Source: Clostridiaceae bacterium
GTDB taxonomy: Bacteria; Bacillota; Clostridia; Lachnospirales; Lachnospiraceae
NCBI GenBank assembly: GCA_910575795.1
Contig: CAJTGE010000020.1
Coordinates: 1-64,000 of the forward strand
DNA length: 64,000 nucleotides
Direction: 5' to 3'
The notes beneath the pieces were generated by a model that saw nothing but the letters and a program-made list of their open reading frames with translations, made no database searches and had not been told where the DNA came from. A program made the position numbers and the translations under genes. Within the stretch, counting starts at the first letter, position 1. Every line of letters starts with the position of its first letter. This document shows positions 35,092 to 44,050 of the stretch, in pieces.

Positions 35092-35639
35092 TGCGCCCGG
35101 GGAGTCAGGACAGGGCTCCTGATACGAAAAAAAAGGGAACCAAAGCAGGAAGAATGGCGCTGTACGGCATGATGACAGCGCTGGCCTTCCTGTTCGGCTA
35201 TGTGGAAAGCCTGATCCCCATCCATTTCGGCGCGCCGGGCGTAAAGCTGGGACTGGCGAACCTGGCGGCCATTGTGAGCCTCTATCTGCTCGGCGGGGCG
35301 GCGGCGGCAGGGATTTCGCTGGTCCGCGTGATCCTGACAGGATTTACCTTCGGAAACCTCTCTATGATGCTCTACGGGCTGGCAGGCGCGGCCCTCAGCC
35401 TTCTCGTTATGTCCATCCTGAAGAAAACGGATCGTTTCGGGTGCGTCGGCGTCAGCGTAGCCGGCGGCGCGGCGCACAATATCGGCCAGATCGCGGTGGC
35501 GTGCCTGGTTCTGGAGAGCGCAAGCCTTCTGTACTACCTTCCGGCGCTTCTGGCGGCTGGCACGGCGGCGGGCTGTGTGATAGGCTGCCTGGGAGGGATC
35601 GTGGTGGAACGGCTCTCGCGGTATTCCTCATTCCTGTAA
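35091..35639 (+). CDS. Gx transporter family / heptaprenyl diphosphate synthase component I-like
   Basis: 182 residues, about five transmembrane segments. Motifs VESLIPIHFGAPGVKLGLAN and GFTFGNLSMMLYGLAGA are typical of the Gx (HepI-like) family often found near Rnf or FMN-dependent genes. Substrate unknown. ATG shares a base with the anti-sigma stop codon, so translation is coupled. Confidence 0.85.
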   Translation: MRPGSQDRAPDTKKKGTKAGRMALYGMMTALAFLFGYVESLIPIHFGAPGVKLGLANLAAIVSLYLLGGAAAAGISLVRVILTGFTFGNLSMMLYGLAGAALSLLVMSILKKTDRFGCVGVSVAGGAAHNIGQIAVACLVLESASLLYYLPALLAAGTAAGCVIGCLGGIVVERLSRYSSFL

Positions 35640-35936
35640 GAAAGCAGATGTAAATCCCCCTGATTTGTGCTATACTGTAAAAAATGGTAACAGTTCAGGC
35701 AGGTCTGCGCGCCTGCTGCGTTGACCGTACGGAAACGTGGCGGCAGCAGGCGTATGTCCCATCGCGAAGCGATTTCCACGGGCAGATGCCGTAACAGTTC
35801 AGGTTGTCTGAACTGTTACAAAAAATGAATCACTGTAACCATCCCCCCGGACAGTCTGCGAATGGCGTTCTAACCTGCGCGGCCCGCCGGACGGTTACAA
35901 TTCCTTACTATTACAGCCCATAACAGGAGGAGCAAA
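35640..35936. other. Intergenic region with GTTCAG repeats before galT
   Basis: Holds GGTAACAGTTCAGGCAG near 35685, pairs of CGCCTGCTGC/GCAGCAGGCG around 35710-35755, and the perfect palindrome at 35791-35819. TTACTATTACA near 35907 might be a -10 region for galT. No gene visible. Confidence 0.5.
35791..35819. repeat. Perfect GTAACAGTTCAG palindrome
   Basis: GTAACAGTTCAG (35791-35802) and CTGAACTGTTAC (35808-35819) pair perfectly and are followed by AAAAAA. It is the best-preserved member of the family; it could be an operator or a terminator for the upstream operon on the reverse strand. Confidence 0.75.
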
Positions 35937-37448
35937 ATGGTTTACGGAGCAATCAAAAAATTAATCCAATACGGCCTCGGCACAGGTCTGATTACAGAGC
36001 GGGATCGGATCTATGCCACTAACCAGATCCTTGACGTTCTTCACATGGATGAGTACGAAGAGCCGCAAGCGGAATGCGGCGAGGTGAATTTGGAGGAGAC
36101 GCTTAAAGAGCTGATGGATTACGCCCACGCAGAGGGGGTTCTTCCGGAAGACAGCATCGCCTACCGGGATTTATTTGATACCAGGCTCATGAACTGCCTG
36201 ATGCCAAGGCCAGGCGAGGTGACGGATCGTTTTTGGGAGATCTACCGCACGCAGTCGCCCCGGGCCGCCACGGATTACTACTATAAGCTGAGCCAGGATT
36301 CGGATTATATCCGCCGCTACCGCGTCTGCCGCGATATGAAATGGACAGTGGAGACAAAGTACGGCGAGCTGGATATCACAGTCAATTTATCCAAGCCGGA
36401 AAAGGATCCGGCGGCCATTGCTGCGGCGAAGCTGGCGAAGCAGAGCGGGTATCCCAAGTGTCTTCTGTGCATGGAAAATGAGGGCTACGCGGGCCGCTTA
36501 AACCATCCGGCCAGAAATAACCACCGCATCATTCCGCTCACAATCAACAAGAGCCAGTGGGGCTTCCAGTATTCTCCGTATGTTTATTACAATGAGCACT
36601 GCATTGTATTTAACGGGATGCACACGCCGATGAAGATTGAGAAGGCGGCGTTTATTAAGCTCTTTGATTTTGTAAAGCTGTTCCCGCACTATTTCCTGGG
36701 CTCAAACGCGGATCTGCCGATTGTGGGCGGATCGATTTTAAGCCATGATCATTTCCAGGGTGGGAATTATACATTTGCCATGGCCAAAGCGCCTGTCGAA
36801 GCGCATTATGCAAACGATGAATTTCCGGATGTGGAGGCGGGAATTGTGTACTGGCCCATGTCCGTGCTCCGGACAAGGGCCAAGGATCCGGACCGCCTGA
36901 TCGAGCTGGGCGACAGGATTTTATCCGCCTGGAGAAGCTACACGGACGAGGAGGCCTTTATCTATGCAGAGACGGACGGAGAGCCGCACAATACGATCAC
37001 ACCCATTGCCAGAAAGAACGGGGAGTTTTACGAGCTGGATCTGGTGCTGCGCAATAACATCACGACAGAGGAATTCCCGCTGGGCGTTTACCACCCCCAT
37101 CAGGAGCTTCATCACATCAAGAAGGAGAACATCGGCCTGATTGAGGTGATGGGCCTGGCGGTGCTTCCCTCAAGGCTTAAGGAGGAGCTGGCCGCTCTGG
37201 GGGAGGCGATCGTAAAAGGCGCGGATATCAGGAAAAATCCGGAGCTTGTAAAGCATGCGGACTGGGTGGAGGAATTTCTTCCCCAATATGAGAAGATCAC
37301 AGCGGACAATGTGGATGAGATTCTCAAAAAAGAGGTGGGCCTTGTATTTGAGAGAGTATTGGAGGACGCGGGCGTTTATAAGTGTAACGCCGAGGGAAGA
37401 GAGGCGTTTGGGCGCTTTTTAAGGAGCGCCGGCTTCCGGAAAGCTTAG
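35937..37448 (+). CDS. galT: UDP-glucose:hexose-1-phosphate uridylyltransferase, class II
   Basis: 503 residues, the length of the Gram-positive class II GalT. Leloir pathway step that converts galactose-1-P and UDP-glucose to glucose-1-P and UDP-galactose. Motifs include CLLCMENEGYAGRLNHPARN and the nucleotidyl-transfer SHDHFQGG (about 272-279). AGGAGG precedes the ATG. No galK or galE is next to it in this window. Confidence 0.95.
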   Translation: MVYGAIKKLIQYGLGTGLITERDRIYATNQILDVLHMDEYEEPQAECGEVNLEETLKELMDYAHAEGVLPEDSIAYRDLFDTRLMNCLMPRPGEVTDRFWEIYRTQSPRAATDYYYKLSQDSDYIRRYRVCRDMKWTVETKYGELDITVNLSKPEKDPAAIAAAKLAKQSGYPKCLLCMENEGYAGRLNHPARNNHRIIPLTINKSQWGFQYSPYVYYNEHCIVFNGMHTPMKIEKAAFIKLFDFVKLFPHYFLGSNADLPIVGGSILSHDHFQGGNYTFAMAKAPVEAHYANDEFPDVEAGIVYWPMSVLRTRAKDPDRLIELGDRILSAWRSYTDEEAFIYAETDGEPHNTITPIARKNGEFYELDLVLRNNITTEEFPLGVYHPHQELHHIKKENIGLIEVMGLAVLPSRLKEELAALGEAIVKGADIRKNPELVKHADWVEEFLPQYEKITADNVDEILKKEVGLVFERVLEDAGVYKCNAEGREAFGRFLRSAGFRKA

Positions 37449-37469
37449 AGCGTGTGTTAAAAGTAAAAG

Positions 37470-37523
37470 GAACCGTTCCGACCGGCGCGCCTGCTGCGCA
37501 TATGTGTCTGAACGGTTCTTTTT
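37470..37523 (+). terminator. galT terminator
   Basis: GAACCGTTC (37470-37478) pairs with GAACGGTTC (37510-37518), followed by TTTTT. The stem is a variant of the GTTCAG family sequence. Confidence 0.8.
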
Positions 37524-38131
37524 GCCGCTGCCAGCCAGCCCGATTGCGCCGGGATGTACAGAGGCTGGTCCTGAATCAGCCTCTGTACATCCCGTCCGGC
37601 TGGTATGCATGCTGCATAAAAGCAGCGATTCCGTCCGGCGTTGTCTGAACCGTTAAATCTGCGGATTCAATGTGAGTATGCCTGCCGTCCGGTACGCAAG
37701 GGGTGTCGCCGCAGATCTGCGGCAGCGTTTCTGCTTCGGAATGATCTTCCGGAATTTGATCCGCAGATTCGCTTGCAGATGTATGATAAGGAGTTTGGTT
37801 TCCCAGTCCGGCAGCGCTTGAATGGCCGATTTGTTCATTACAAAATCAGTGAAATAAAATGCTGCGATAAATACTTAAAAAAACAAATCTGAAACGAAAA
37901 TACGCTCATAAAGTGAATCATATTTTACAATTTTACTGTAACATATCCCTAATGGAAGATCAATGATTTATGAAAAACCCATAAAAAAATTGTGCATTAT
38001 ATCTATTTTATTAAAAGGCTTTTTGGCTATATGGTATTTTTGTTTTATAAATCATGAAATAAAGAACGGCTTTTAGCCATTGAATCTATTTCCGCGGGGG
38101 GTTACATACGGCCTGCCTCTGTAAAAATTGC
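37524..38131. other. Gene-free region with palindromes and AT-rich block
   Basis: Contains an 18-bp perfect hairpin with a 9-nt loop (37550-37567 with 37577-37594) flanked by CCAGCC/GGCTGG; a GTCTGAACCGTTAAATC repeat near 37642; inverted ATCTGCGGATTCA (from 37656) and TTGATCCGCAGAT (near 37758), perhaps ends of a decayed ~115-bp element; and an AT-rich stretch 37890-38090. Short frames here look random. Confidence 0.5.
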
Positions 38132-38160
38132 TTGCATGAAACCGCTCTGTATGCTATAGT
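38132..38160 (+). promoter_or_regulatory. rpsB promoter
   Basis: TTGCAT (38132-38137), 17-bp spacer, TATAGT (38155-38160). The ~120-nt leader that follows contains GCGGAGTCCCAGAGG before the ribosome site and could have a regulatory fold, but none was recognised. Confidence 0.65.
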
Positions 38161-38284
38161 AGAACAGTCAAAAAACACGCTGATCGGATTCTTAAGGACG
38201 GTGCCCCGTATTTTTACATGAGCGGAGTCCCAGAGGAAGCATGAGATGACAGCGGAAGAACAACCAAAACGGAGGAAAAGAGAT

Positions 38285-39025
38285 ATGAGCGTTATTTCAA
38301 TGAAGCAGTTACTGGAAGCAGGAGTACATTTTGGACATCAGACCAGAAGATGGAACCCCAAGATGGCGCCGTATATTTACACAGAGAGAAACGGAATCCA
38401 CATTATTGATTTACAGAAATCTGTAGTCAAGGTGGACGAGGCGTATAAGGCAGTCGCAGATATCACGGCTGACGGAGGTACGATTCTGTTTGTCGGCACC
38501 AAGAAGCAGGCGCAGGATGCGATCCGCACAGAGGCTGAGAGATGCGGTATGTTCTATGTAAATGAGAGATGGCTGGGCGGCATGCTGACCAACTTTAAGA
38601 CGATCCAGAGCCGTATCGGCAGATTAAAACAGATTGAGGCCATGTCCGAGGACGGAACCTTTGATGTTCTTCCCAAGAAGGAAGTTATCGCTCTGAAGAA
38701 GGAGTGGGAGAAGCTGGAGAAGAACCTTGGCGGTATCAAGGAGATGAAGAGAATCCCGGATGCCATCTTTGTTGTGGATCCGAAGAAGGAGAGAATCTGT
38801 GTTCAGGAAGCTCACACGCTCGGCATTCCGCTGATCGGCATCATTGACACCAACTGCGATCCGGAAGAATTAGATTATGTGATTCCGGGCAATGACGATG
38901 CGATCCGCGCGGTTAAGCTCATCGTATCCAGAATGGCGGACGCTGTGATCGAGGCAAGACAGGGCGAAGCGGAGGCTGACGGATTCAACGGCGAGATGGA
39001 CGCGGATTCCGAGCAGAACGTATAA
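38285..39025 (+). CDS. rpsB: 30S ribosomal protein S2
   Basis: 246 residues. Opens with [20 protein letters not shown] and contains [22 protein letters not shown], which are diagnostic. Start at 38285 by GGAGG site; an upstream in-frame ATG at 38246 is rejected. Acidic C-terminal tail after about 228. Next gene is tsf, the usual partner. Confidence 0.98.
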   Translation: MSVISMKQLLEAGVHFGHQTRRWNPKMAPYIYTERNGIHIIDLQKSVVKVDEAYKAVADITADGGTILFVGTKKQAQDAIRTEAERCGMFYVNERWLGGMLTNFKTIQSRIGRLKQIEAMSEDGTFDVLPKKEVIALKKEWEKLEKNLGGIKEMKRIPDAIFVVDPKKERICVQEAHTLGIPLIGIIDTNCDPEELDYVIPGNDDAIRAVKLIVSRMADAVIEARQGEAEADGFNGEMDADSEQNV

Positions 39026-39179
39026 GAGCCGGTATCCGGCGGGGCATGTCAGTGAATAATTCGATATGACGGAAGGCCCTGAGATTTAGATAATATAGAG
39101 TTGAACCTGTTAAATGGCAGCACAATCCGGCGCGGGCCTTTCCTCGCCGGAAAACAGAATAGTTACGGAGGGATTGAAA

Positions 39180-40115
39180 ATGGCAGCAGTGACAGCCGCA
39201 ATGGTAAAAGAGTTACGTGAGATGACAGGAGCCGGTATGATGGACTGCAAGAAAGCTCTTGCAGCTACAGACGCCGATATGGATAAAGCAGTTGAGTTTT
39301 TAAGAGAAAAGGGCCTCGCAGGCGCCGCTAAAAAGGCGGGACGTATCGCGGCAGAGGGTATTGTTATGACAACGCTGTCTTCTGATGAGAAGAAGGCGGT
39401 TGTCGTAGAGGTAAACGCTGAGACGGATTTCGTTGCAAAGAACGAAAAATTCCAGAGCTATGTTGCAGATGTTGCAGCCCAGGCGCTGAACACAACAGCA
39501 GCGGATATCGACGCGTTTCTGGCTGAAAAGTGGGAAAAAGATCCGTCCCTGACCGTGGCGGAAGCGCTTTCCTCCCAGATCTCTGTCATCGGCGAGAACA
39601 TGAAGATCAGAAGATTTTCACAGCTCGAAGAGGCGAACGGCTTTATTGCCTCCTATATCCACGCTGGCGGAAAGATCGGCGTGTTAGTGGATGTGGAGAC
39701 AGATGTTGTCAATGACGCGGTAAAGGAGATGGCTAAAAATGTGGCCATGCAGGCCGCTGCCTTAAAGCCGCTGTACACAAACCGCGACGAGGTGGACGCT
39801 GATTACATCGAAAAAGAGAAAGAGATTCTCACAGCAGCCGCTAAAAACGAAAAGCCGGATGCGAACGACAAGATCATCAGCGGTATGGTGATGGGCCGTA
39901 TCAATAAAGAGTTAAAGGAAATCTGCCTTCTGGATCAGGTATATGTAAAGGCGGAAGACGGAAAACAGAGCGTAGGTCAGTATGTTGCCGCAGTGGCAAA
40001 GGCCAATGGCGCGAAGATTGCTGTAAAGAAATTCCTTCGCTTTGAGACGGGCGAGGGCCTGGAGAAGAAGGAAGAGAACTTCGCGGAGGAAGTGGCGAAG
40101 CAGATGGGAATGTAA
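39180..40115 (+). CDS. tsf: Elongation factor Ts
   Basis: 311 residues. N-terminal MVKELREMTGAGMMDCKKAL is the EF-Tu-binding signature; VEVNAETDFVAKNEKFQ follows. Recycles EF-Tu GDP to GTP. Start at 39180 by CGGAGGG site; an in-frame ATG at 39114 has no site. 154 bp behind rpsB. Confidence 0.98.
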   Translation: MAAVTAAMVKELREMTGAGMMDCKKALAATDADMDKAVEFLREKGLAGAAKKAGRIAAEGIVMTTLSSDEKKAVVVEVNAETDFVAKNEKFQSYVADVAAQALNTTAADIDAFLAEKWEKDPSLTVAEALSSQISVIGENMKIRRFSQLEEANGFIASYIHAGGKIGVLVDVETDVVNDAVKEMAKNVAMQAAALKPLYTNRDEVDADYIEKEKEILTAAAKNEKPDANDKIISGMVMGRINKELKEICLLDQVYVKAEDGKQSVGQYVAAVAKANGAKIAVKKFLRFETGEGLEKKEENFAEEVAKQMGM

Positions 40116-40151
40116 GCCCTGAACCCTGAAAATTTAACATGATATGAAAAA

Positions 40152-40214
40152 GGCCCCAAAAGCCTTGTAAATTCCCGATTGATCGGAGAATGCAAGGTGT
40201 TTTGGGGCTTTTTG
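40152..40214 (+). terminator. tsf terminator
   Basis: GGCCCCAAAAGCCTTG pairs with CAAGGTGTTTTGGGGC (one bulge) and is followed by TTTTT. It ends the rpsB-tsf transcript. Confidence 0.9.
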
Positions 40215-40270
40215 CGTGTTTTTGAAAAAGCCGCAAAATACCGTATAAAACCGTCTGAAATCACTTCAAC

Positions 40271-40337
40271 TTGAGTATTACTCAAACTACTTGTTGAGTA
40301 AAATGAGTATCTTAAATCTTTAGCGAAGTTTACTCAA
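40271..40337. promoter_or_regulatory. Cluster of TTGAGTA sites
   Basis: Five half sites: TTGAGTA 40271, inverted TACTCAA 40279, TTGAGTA 40294, ATGAGTA 40303 and TACTCAA 40331. The first two make a perfect dyad. It lies just before the DUF6075-like gene and looks like a multi-site operator; the regulator is unknown. Confidence 0.5.
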
Positions 40338-40390
40338 ATTATTAAAAACCACATCGTTACCTTCAAAAAAAGAAAAGGAAAATAAAGAAT

Positions 40391-40660
40391 ATGAATGAAG
40401 AGAAAACGATTTATTCAAGTATGGAGCATAAGGACTTTTTTGTTCGGTCATTGAAGCGGTGCAGATATCAGGATGTCTATCATGCTGCGCTGGTGTACTG
40501 TCTGGGAATCGACAGAGATACAAGGGATCATGTAAATGAAATCTATGATTTCAAGACTGGGTTGGTGAAGACAGAGTGTCTTCATGATGGATGGCAAACT
40601 TCTGGGAGTAAGAAAATTGTCCGAATGGCTTATAACTTATATAACAATGGTAAGCGATGA
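40391..40660 (+). CDS. DUF6075-like small protein, 3' end replaced by IS
   Basis: 89 residues. FFVRSLKRCRYQDVYHAALV, YCLGIDRDTRDHVNEIYDF and HDGWQTSGS resemble the small DUF6075 family as I remember it; function unknown. The last codons (after 40649) come from the left end of the IS66 element, so the natural C-terminus is lost or changed by a few residues. Host sequence right of the IS is a different gene. Confidence 0.65.
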   Translation: MNEEKTIYSSMEHKDFFVRSLKRCRYQDVYHAALVYCLGIDRDTRDHVNEIYDFKTGLVKTECLHDGWQTSGSKKIVRMAYNLYNNGKR

Positions 40661-40825
40661 ATAACCCACCGTTCCACAGGAACTTGATTTTGCTCTATAA
40701 TGGTATCAGCTTGGAGCGGATGTCCACATCAGTTCTTGATAAAGTAGCCCGGCAGCCGTTTATTGCTTTTCCTGCGGCTCCACTACTGCCATCCATTCCA
40801 AAAATAATAATCAGGAGATGATGCT

Positions 40826-41221
40826 ATGTCAGAGAAAAAGAAAACCCGCAGTGACCAGGAATGGCTGGAGCTGATCCAGGAATGCCGCACGAGCGGCCTG
40901 CCTGACAGAGAATGGTGCCGGCTGCATTCCATATCCATAAAAACATTTCATAACAAAGTTTCAGACCTAAAGAAAAAATCCTGTATAATACCAGATCCGC
41001 AGGCGGCCCCATCCAGGCAGATGCACGAAGTGGTTCCACTGGAGCTGGGCAGCAGCCCTGTCCCTGATCCAGGCTGCGCTGCAAGTGATACGCTGCCGGT
41101 TCCAGCAGCCCATGCTGCCATCACGGTCAGGATGCCGGGGTACAGCATTGAAATTGCAGACGGTGCTTCAGAAGATACCATACGGAATACGCTTCTGGCG
41201 CTGGGGAGGCTGTGCTGTTAG
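40826..41221 (+). CDS. tnpA: IS66 accessory protein TnpA
   Basis: 131 residues. DQEWLELIQECRTSGLPDREWCRLHSISIKTFHNKV is represented here by its helix-turn-helix, typical of the IS66 first gene; the C-terminal part has VRMPGYSIEIADGAS. Needed with TnpB and TnpC for IS66 movement. Overlaps tnpB. Confidence 0.88.
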   Translation: MSEKKKTRSDQEWLELIQECRTSGLPDREWCRLHSISIKTFHNKVSDLKKKSCIIPDPQAAPSRQMHEVVPLELGSSPVPDPGCAASDTLPVPAAHAAITVRMPGYSIEIADGASEDTIRNTLLALGRLCC

Positions 41222-41568
41222 GTGCATTGTCCAGTGACACGAAAGTTTATATCGTCACTGGATGCACCGATATGCGGCGCAGCTTTGACGGCCTTATGTC
41301 CCTGATCCGGGACACTTACCAGATGGACCCTTATTCGGACGCCCTTTATCTGTTCTGCGGCCGGAAAAGAAATACGCTCAAGGCCCTGTACTTTGACCAG
41401 ACGGGGTTCGTGCTCTGCACAAAACGCCTAGACAATGGAAAATTCCAGTGGCCGCGGGACGCTTCGCAAGTAAGGCCGCTTACCCGCCAGCAGCTGCGAT
41501 GGCTTCTGGAAGGACTCTCCATCTGCCAGCCAAAGGCGGTGCAGCCTTCCGGCAGGAAGGACTTCTGA
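41212..41568 (+). CDS. tnpB: IS66 accessory protein TnpB
   Basis: 118 residues with the hallmark TGCTDMRRSFDGL, LFCGRKRNTLKALYFDQTGF and RLDNGKFQWP of IS66 Orf2. GTG start overlapping the tnpA stop by 10 bp. Not related to the IS605 TnpB nuclease despite the name. Confidence 0.92.
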   Translation: MLLGALSSDTKVYIVTGCTDMRRSFDGLMSLIRDTYQMDPYSDALYLFCGRKRNTLKALYFDQTGFVLCTKRLDNGKFQWPRDASQVRPLTRQQLRWLLEGLSICQPKAVQPSGRKDF

Positions 41569-41856
41569 ACTTTTGTGCATTATGTAGAAATTTAAAAATT
41601 TATTTTCCAGCGCCGCAAGCCGCCAGGGAATGTTATCCACGACGCTGTTTTTTTCCGGGATGCTGTCCACGCATAACGCAGCGCCAGGCCGCAAAACTGT
41701 GGATAACCTGCATGAAAAATGCTGTTTTTAAGCCTTTTTCCTGTATCTGGCGGCAGTTTCCAGTCCGTCATTGTGCCTATCGCGCAGGTATGGTCGGTTT
41801 GATTTCATCCCCGCGTTTCCTTATAATGTAAGTAAATGGAAACACGGAGGGTACAC

Positions 41857-43569
41857 ATGCCAGTTAATATGGAAGACTATATCCGGCTGCTGGAAACAAT
41901 GGTGGAACAGCAGAAAATACATATACAGTCCCAGGACGCACGAATCCTGGAGCAGGAGCAGGCCATAGCACAACTGCGCGCCCTTGTGGATGAACTGCGC
42001 CTTTTAAAGTCCGGCCTGGAGGAAACGCTTGAAGAATTTAAGCGCCAGCTGTTCGGCACAAAAAGCGAGAAGACAAAAACTTCGCCAGCCAGTTGCGGGG
42101 ATGAACCGGAAAACCCGCCTGCAAAAACAACGGTGAAAGAACACACCCGGACGAAAAAGAAGAAAGCCGCGAGGGATGAGCGTTATGCGGACATCCCTGT
42201 CCGCGATGTCATAATCCCTGTCCCGGATAAGGACCGGCTCTGCCCGTACTGCAATGCGCAAATGATCCTGCTTGGGTATAAACAAGTCCGCACAGAACTG
42301 CGCATAACCCCGGCAAAAGTGGAGCGTGTCCGCTATATGCAGGAAGAACTGATCTGCCCGGAATGCCGTAAAGACGGCGACGGCACAATCGTGCAGGCGC
42401 AGACGCCTGTACCTCTTATGGCACACAGCCCGGCGTCGCCGTCTGTTGTTGCGTACGTCATGTTTGATAAAAGTTTCGTAAGCGTCCCATACTACCGCCA
42501 GGAGGCCTGCATGGCCCAGCTTGGATTGGAACTGCCGCGTGAAACCATGGCGAACTGGTACATAAAATGTGCCATGGAATATTTCCAGCCGGTATATGAC
42601 CATATGCACCGGCTTCTCCTGCAGAGGGATATTATCCATGCGGATGAAACAACCTGTCAGGTGCTGCGCGAAAAGGGGAAAGCCGCAAAAGCCACATCCT
42701 ACATGTGGATGTATTTGAGCGGGAGCGACGGCCTGGCGCCAATCGTGCTCTATGAATACCAGGCGGGGCGCAGCGGCGTTTTCCCAAAGGCTTTCCTGGA
42801 AGGTTTCTCCGGCATCGTGCAGTGCGATGGGTACAGCGGCTATAACCAGATAGAGGATGTGGTCCTTGCCATATGCCCTGCGCACTGCCGCAGAAAATTT
42901 TACGAAGCCCTCCCGGCAAAACGGCAGAAAAAACTGAAGCTGCTGGACATAAATTCAGAAACGGAAGTAAAAGACATCGAGCTTCCAGGTCCGGAACAGA
43001 TGAAAAGTATGATTCCGGCTGAGATCGGGCTCGTGTTTTTCAACAAGCTCTTTTTCATTGAAAAAGGGCTCAAAGGCATGGAACCAGAAAAGCGACGGGA
43101 AAAACGCCTGGAAAAGGAGGCGCCTGTCTGGGAAAAGTTCTGGACATGGATTGAAACGCTAAAACCGCTTGGCGGCAGCAAGCTGGAAAAAGCCGTCAAT
43201 TATTCAGTAAACCACAGAGAGACACTGCAGAGCTATATGCTGGACGGCAGATGCGAACTTTCTAATAATAAAGCCGAACGCTGCGCGAAATCCTATGCGA
43301 TTGGCAGGAAGAACTCTCTGTTCCACGCATCTGTCGCCGGGGCAGAAGCAACCGCGCTTGTTTACAGTATAATAGAGACCGCAAAAGCGAATAAGCTGAA
43401 TGTATTCCAATACCTTTATGTCCTGCTGCTGTACATGTCTGAGCATAAAGAGGATCCTGATGCAGTTAAAACGCTTCTTCCGTGGAGTGATTTTATCAAA
43501 GAACGCTGCACAGGACTGATCGATGTTGAAACGATAACACCTGAAAACAAACCTCAATTGCCAATATAG
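41857..43569 (+). CDS. tnpC: IS66 transposase TnpC
   Basis: 570 residues. N-terminal coiled coil (about 15-60), a Cys4 zinc-binding region (CPYCNAQ ... CPECRKD), then the DDE domain with HADETTCQVLRE, IVQCDGYSGYNQ, and the C-terminal NNKAERCAKSYAIGRKNSLF containing the last acidic residue. CGGAGGG site sets the ATG at 41857. Intact, so the element may be active. Confidence 0.94.
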   Translation: MPVNMEDYIRLLETMVEQQKIHIQSQDARILEQEQAIAQLRALVDELRLLKSGLEETLEEFKRQLFGTKSEKTKTSPASCGDEPENPPAKTTVKEHTRTKKKKAARDERYADIPVRDVIIPVPDKDRLCPYCNAQMILLGYKQVRTELRITPAKVERVRYMQEELICPECRKDGDGTIVQAQTPVPLMAHSPASPSVVAYVMFDKSFVSVPYYRQEACMAQLGLELPRETMANWYIKCAMEYFQPVYDHMHRLLLQRDIIHADETTCQVLREKGKAAKATSYMWMYLSGSDGLAPIVLYEYQAGRSGVFPKAFLEGFSGIVQCDGYSGYNQIEDVVLAICPAHCRRKFYEALPAKRQKKLKLLDINSETEVKDIELPGPEQMKSMIPAEIGLVFFNKLFFIEKGLKGMEPEKRREKRLEKEAPVWEKFWTWIETLKPLGGSKLEKAVNYSVNHRETLQSYMLDGRCELSNNKAERCAKSYAIGRKNSLFHASVAGAEATALVYSIIETAKANKLNVFQYLYVLLLYMSEHKEDPDAVKTLLPWSDFIKERCTGLIDVETITPENKPQLPI

Positions 43570-43625
43570 ACTATTTTACACCTAAACGGAACATATGTGG
43601 AACGGTAGGTTATTCATCGCTTACG

Positions 43626-43811
43626 TTTTATCAACGGAAACCGGAGACGAAAGCTGAAAAAGCGGATTTTTTTAAACGGCTTAAGGAAGCTGGGTTCTAT
43701 GGGACGGGTATTGAGTTTGAGAAGGATTCTGTAATGGTGCTCCTGGTTACCTGCAGCTATCAGGAACGGAATGGGAGGTTTGTCGTGGCAGGGATTGAGA
43801 GTGACAAGTAG
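43626..43811 (+). pseudogene. 3' fragment of a class B sortase gene
   Basis: A 61-codon open frame running out of the IS right end with no start codon of its own. It encodes FYQRKPETKAEKADFF, then VMVLLVTCSYQERNGRFVV, which is the C-terminal catalytic part of class B sortases (Cys of TCSY, then Arg about eight residues on). Everything upstream is missing, removed with the left target flank of the IS66 element. Confidence 0.8.
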
Positions 43812-43977
43812 ATGTTATGATGTTAACTGTATCCGGACGTTTCTTGTGAGCAGTATGCAGGTGCCTTTTCTCTGGAAGTGTATATGACTGGGGGACAGAT
43901 GGCTGGTTTCCGCGGGCAGTCAGGATTCATAGAAATGTGCCGCTATAAATTAAAATGATGGCAGATTGCAGAAAGGG

Positions 43978-44009
43978 CATTGTACTTTAGGGAAAATGTG
44001 CTTTATAAT
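43978..44009 (+). promoter_or_regulatory. Promoter of the first reductase pair
   Basis: CATTGTACTTTA (43978-43989) with TATAAT at 44004-44009. The same dodecamer at the same distance from TATAAT occurs before the ferredoxin gene (46671). TTGTAC would be the -35 with an 18-bp spacer. Confidence 0.6.
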
Positions 44010-44050
44010 CATGCCCATACAGAAAATAACAAAAAGAGAGGGGAATAGGA

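Larger units (their letters stand above)
40650..43624 (+). mobile_element. Complete IS66-family insertion sequence
   Basis: About 2975 bp with imperfect inverted ends starting GTAAGCGATGAATAACC and continuing ACCGTTCCACA; a GTAA start is typical of IS66. It encodes the three genes tnpA, tnpB and tnpC, all intact. The 8-bp flanks are TAACAATG and GTTTTATC, so the expected target duplication is absent, and the host genes on the two sides do not match. A deletion next to the IS, or recombination between two IS copies, explains this. Confidence 0.93.

Noticed and set aside
37653..37892. Possible small proteins on both strands near 37.7 kb
   Set aside because: Opposite-strand frames of similar length, no ribosome sites, located in palindromic intergenic DNA.
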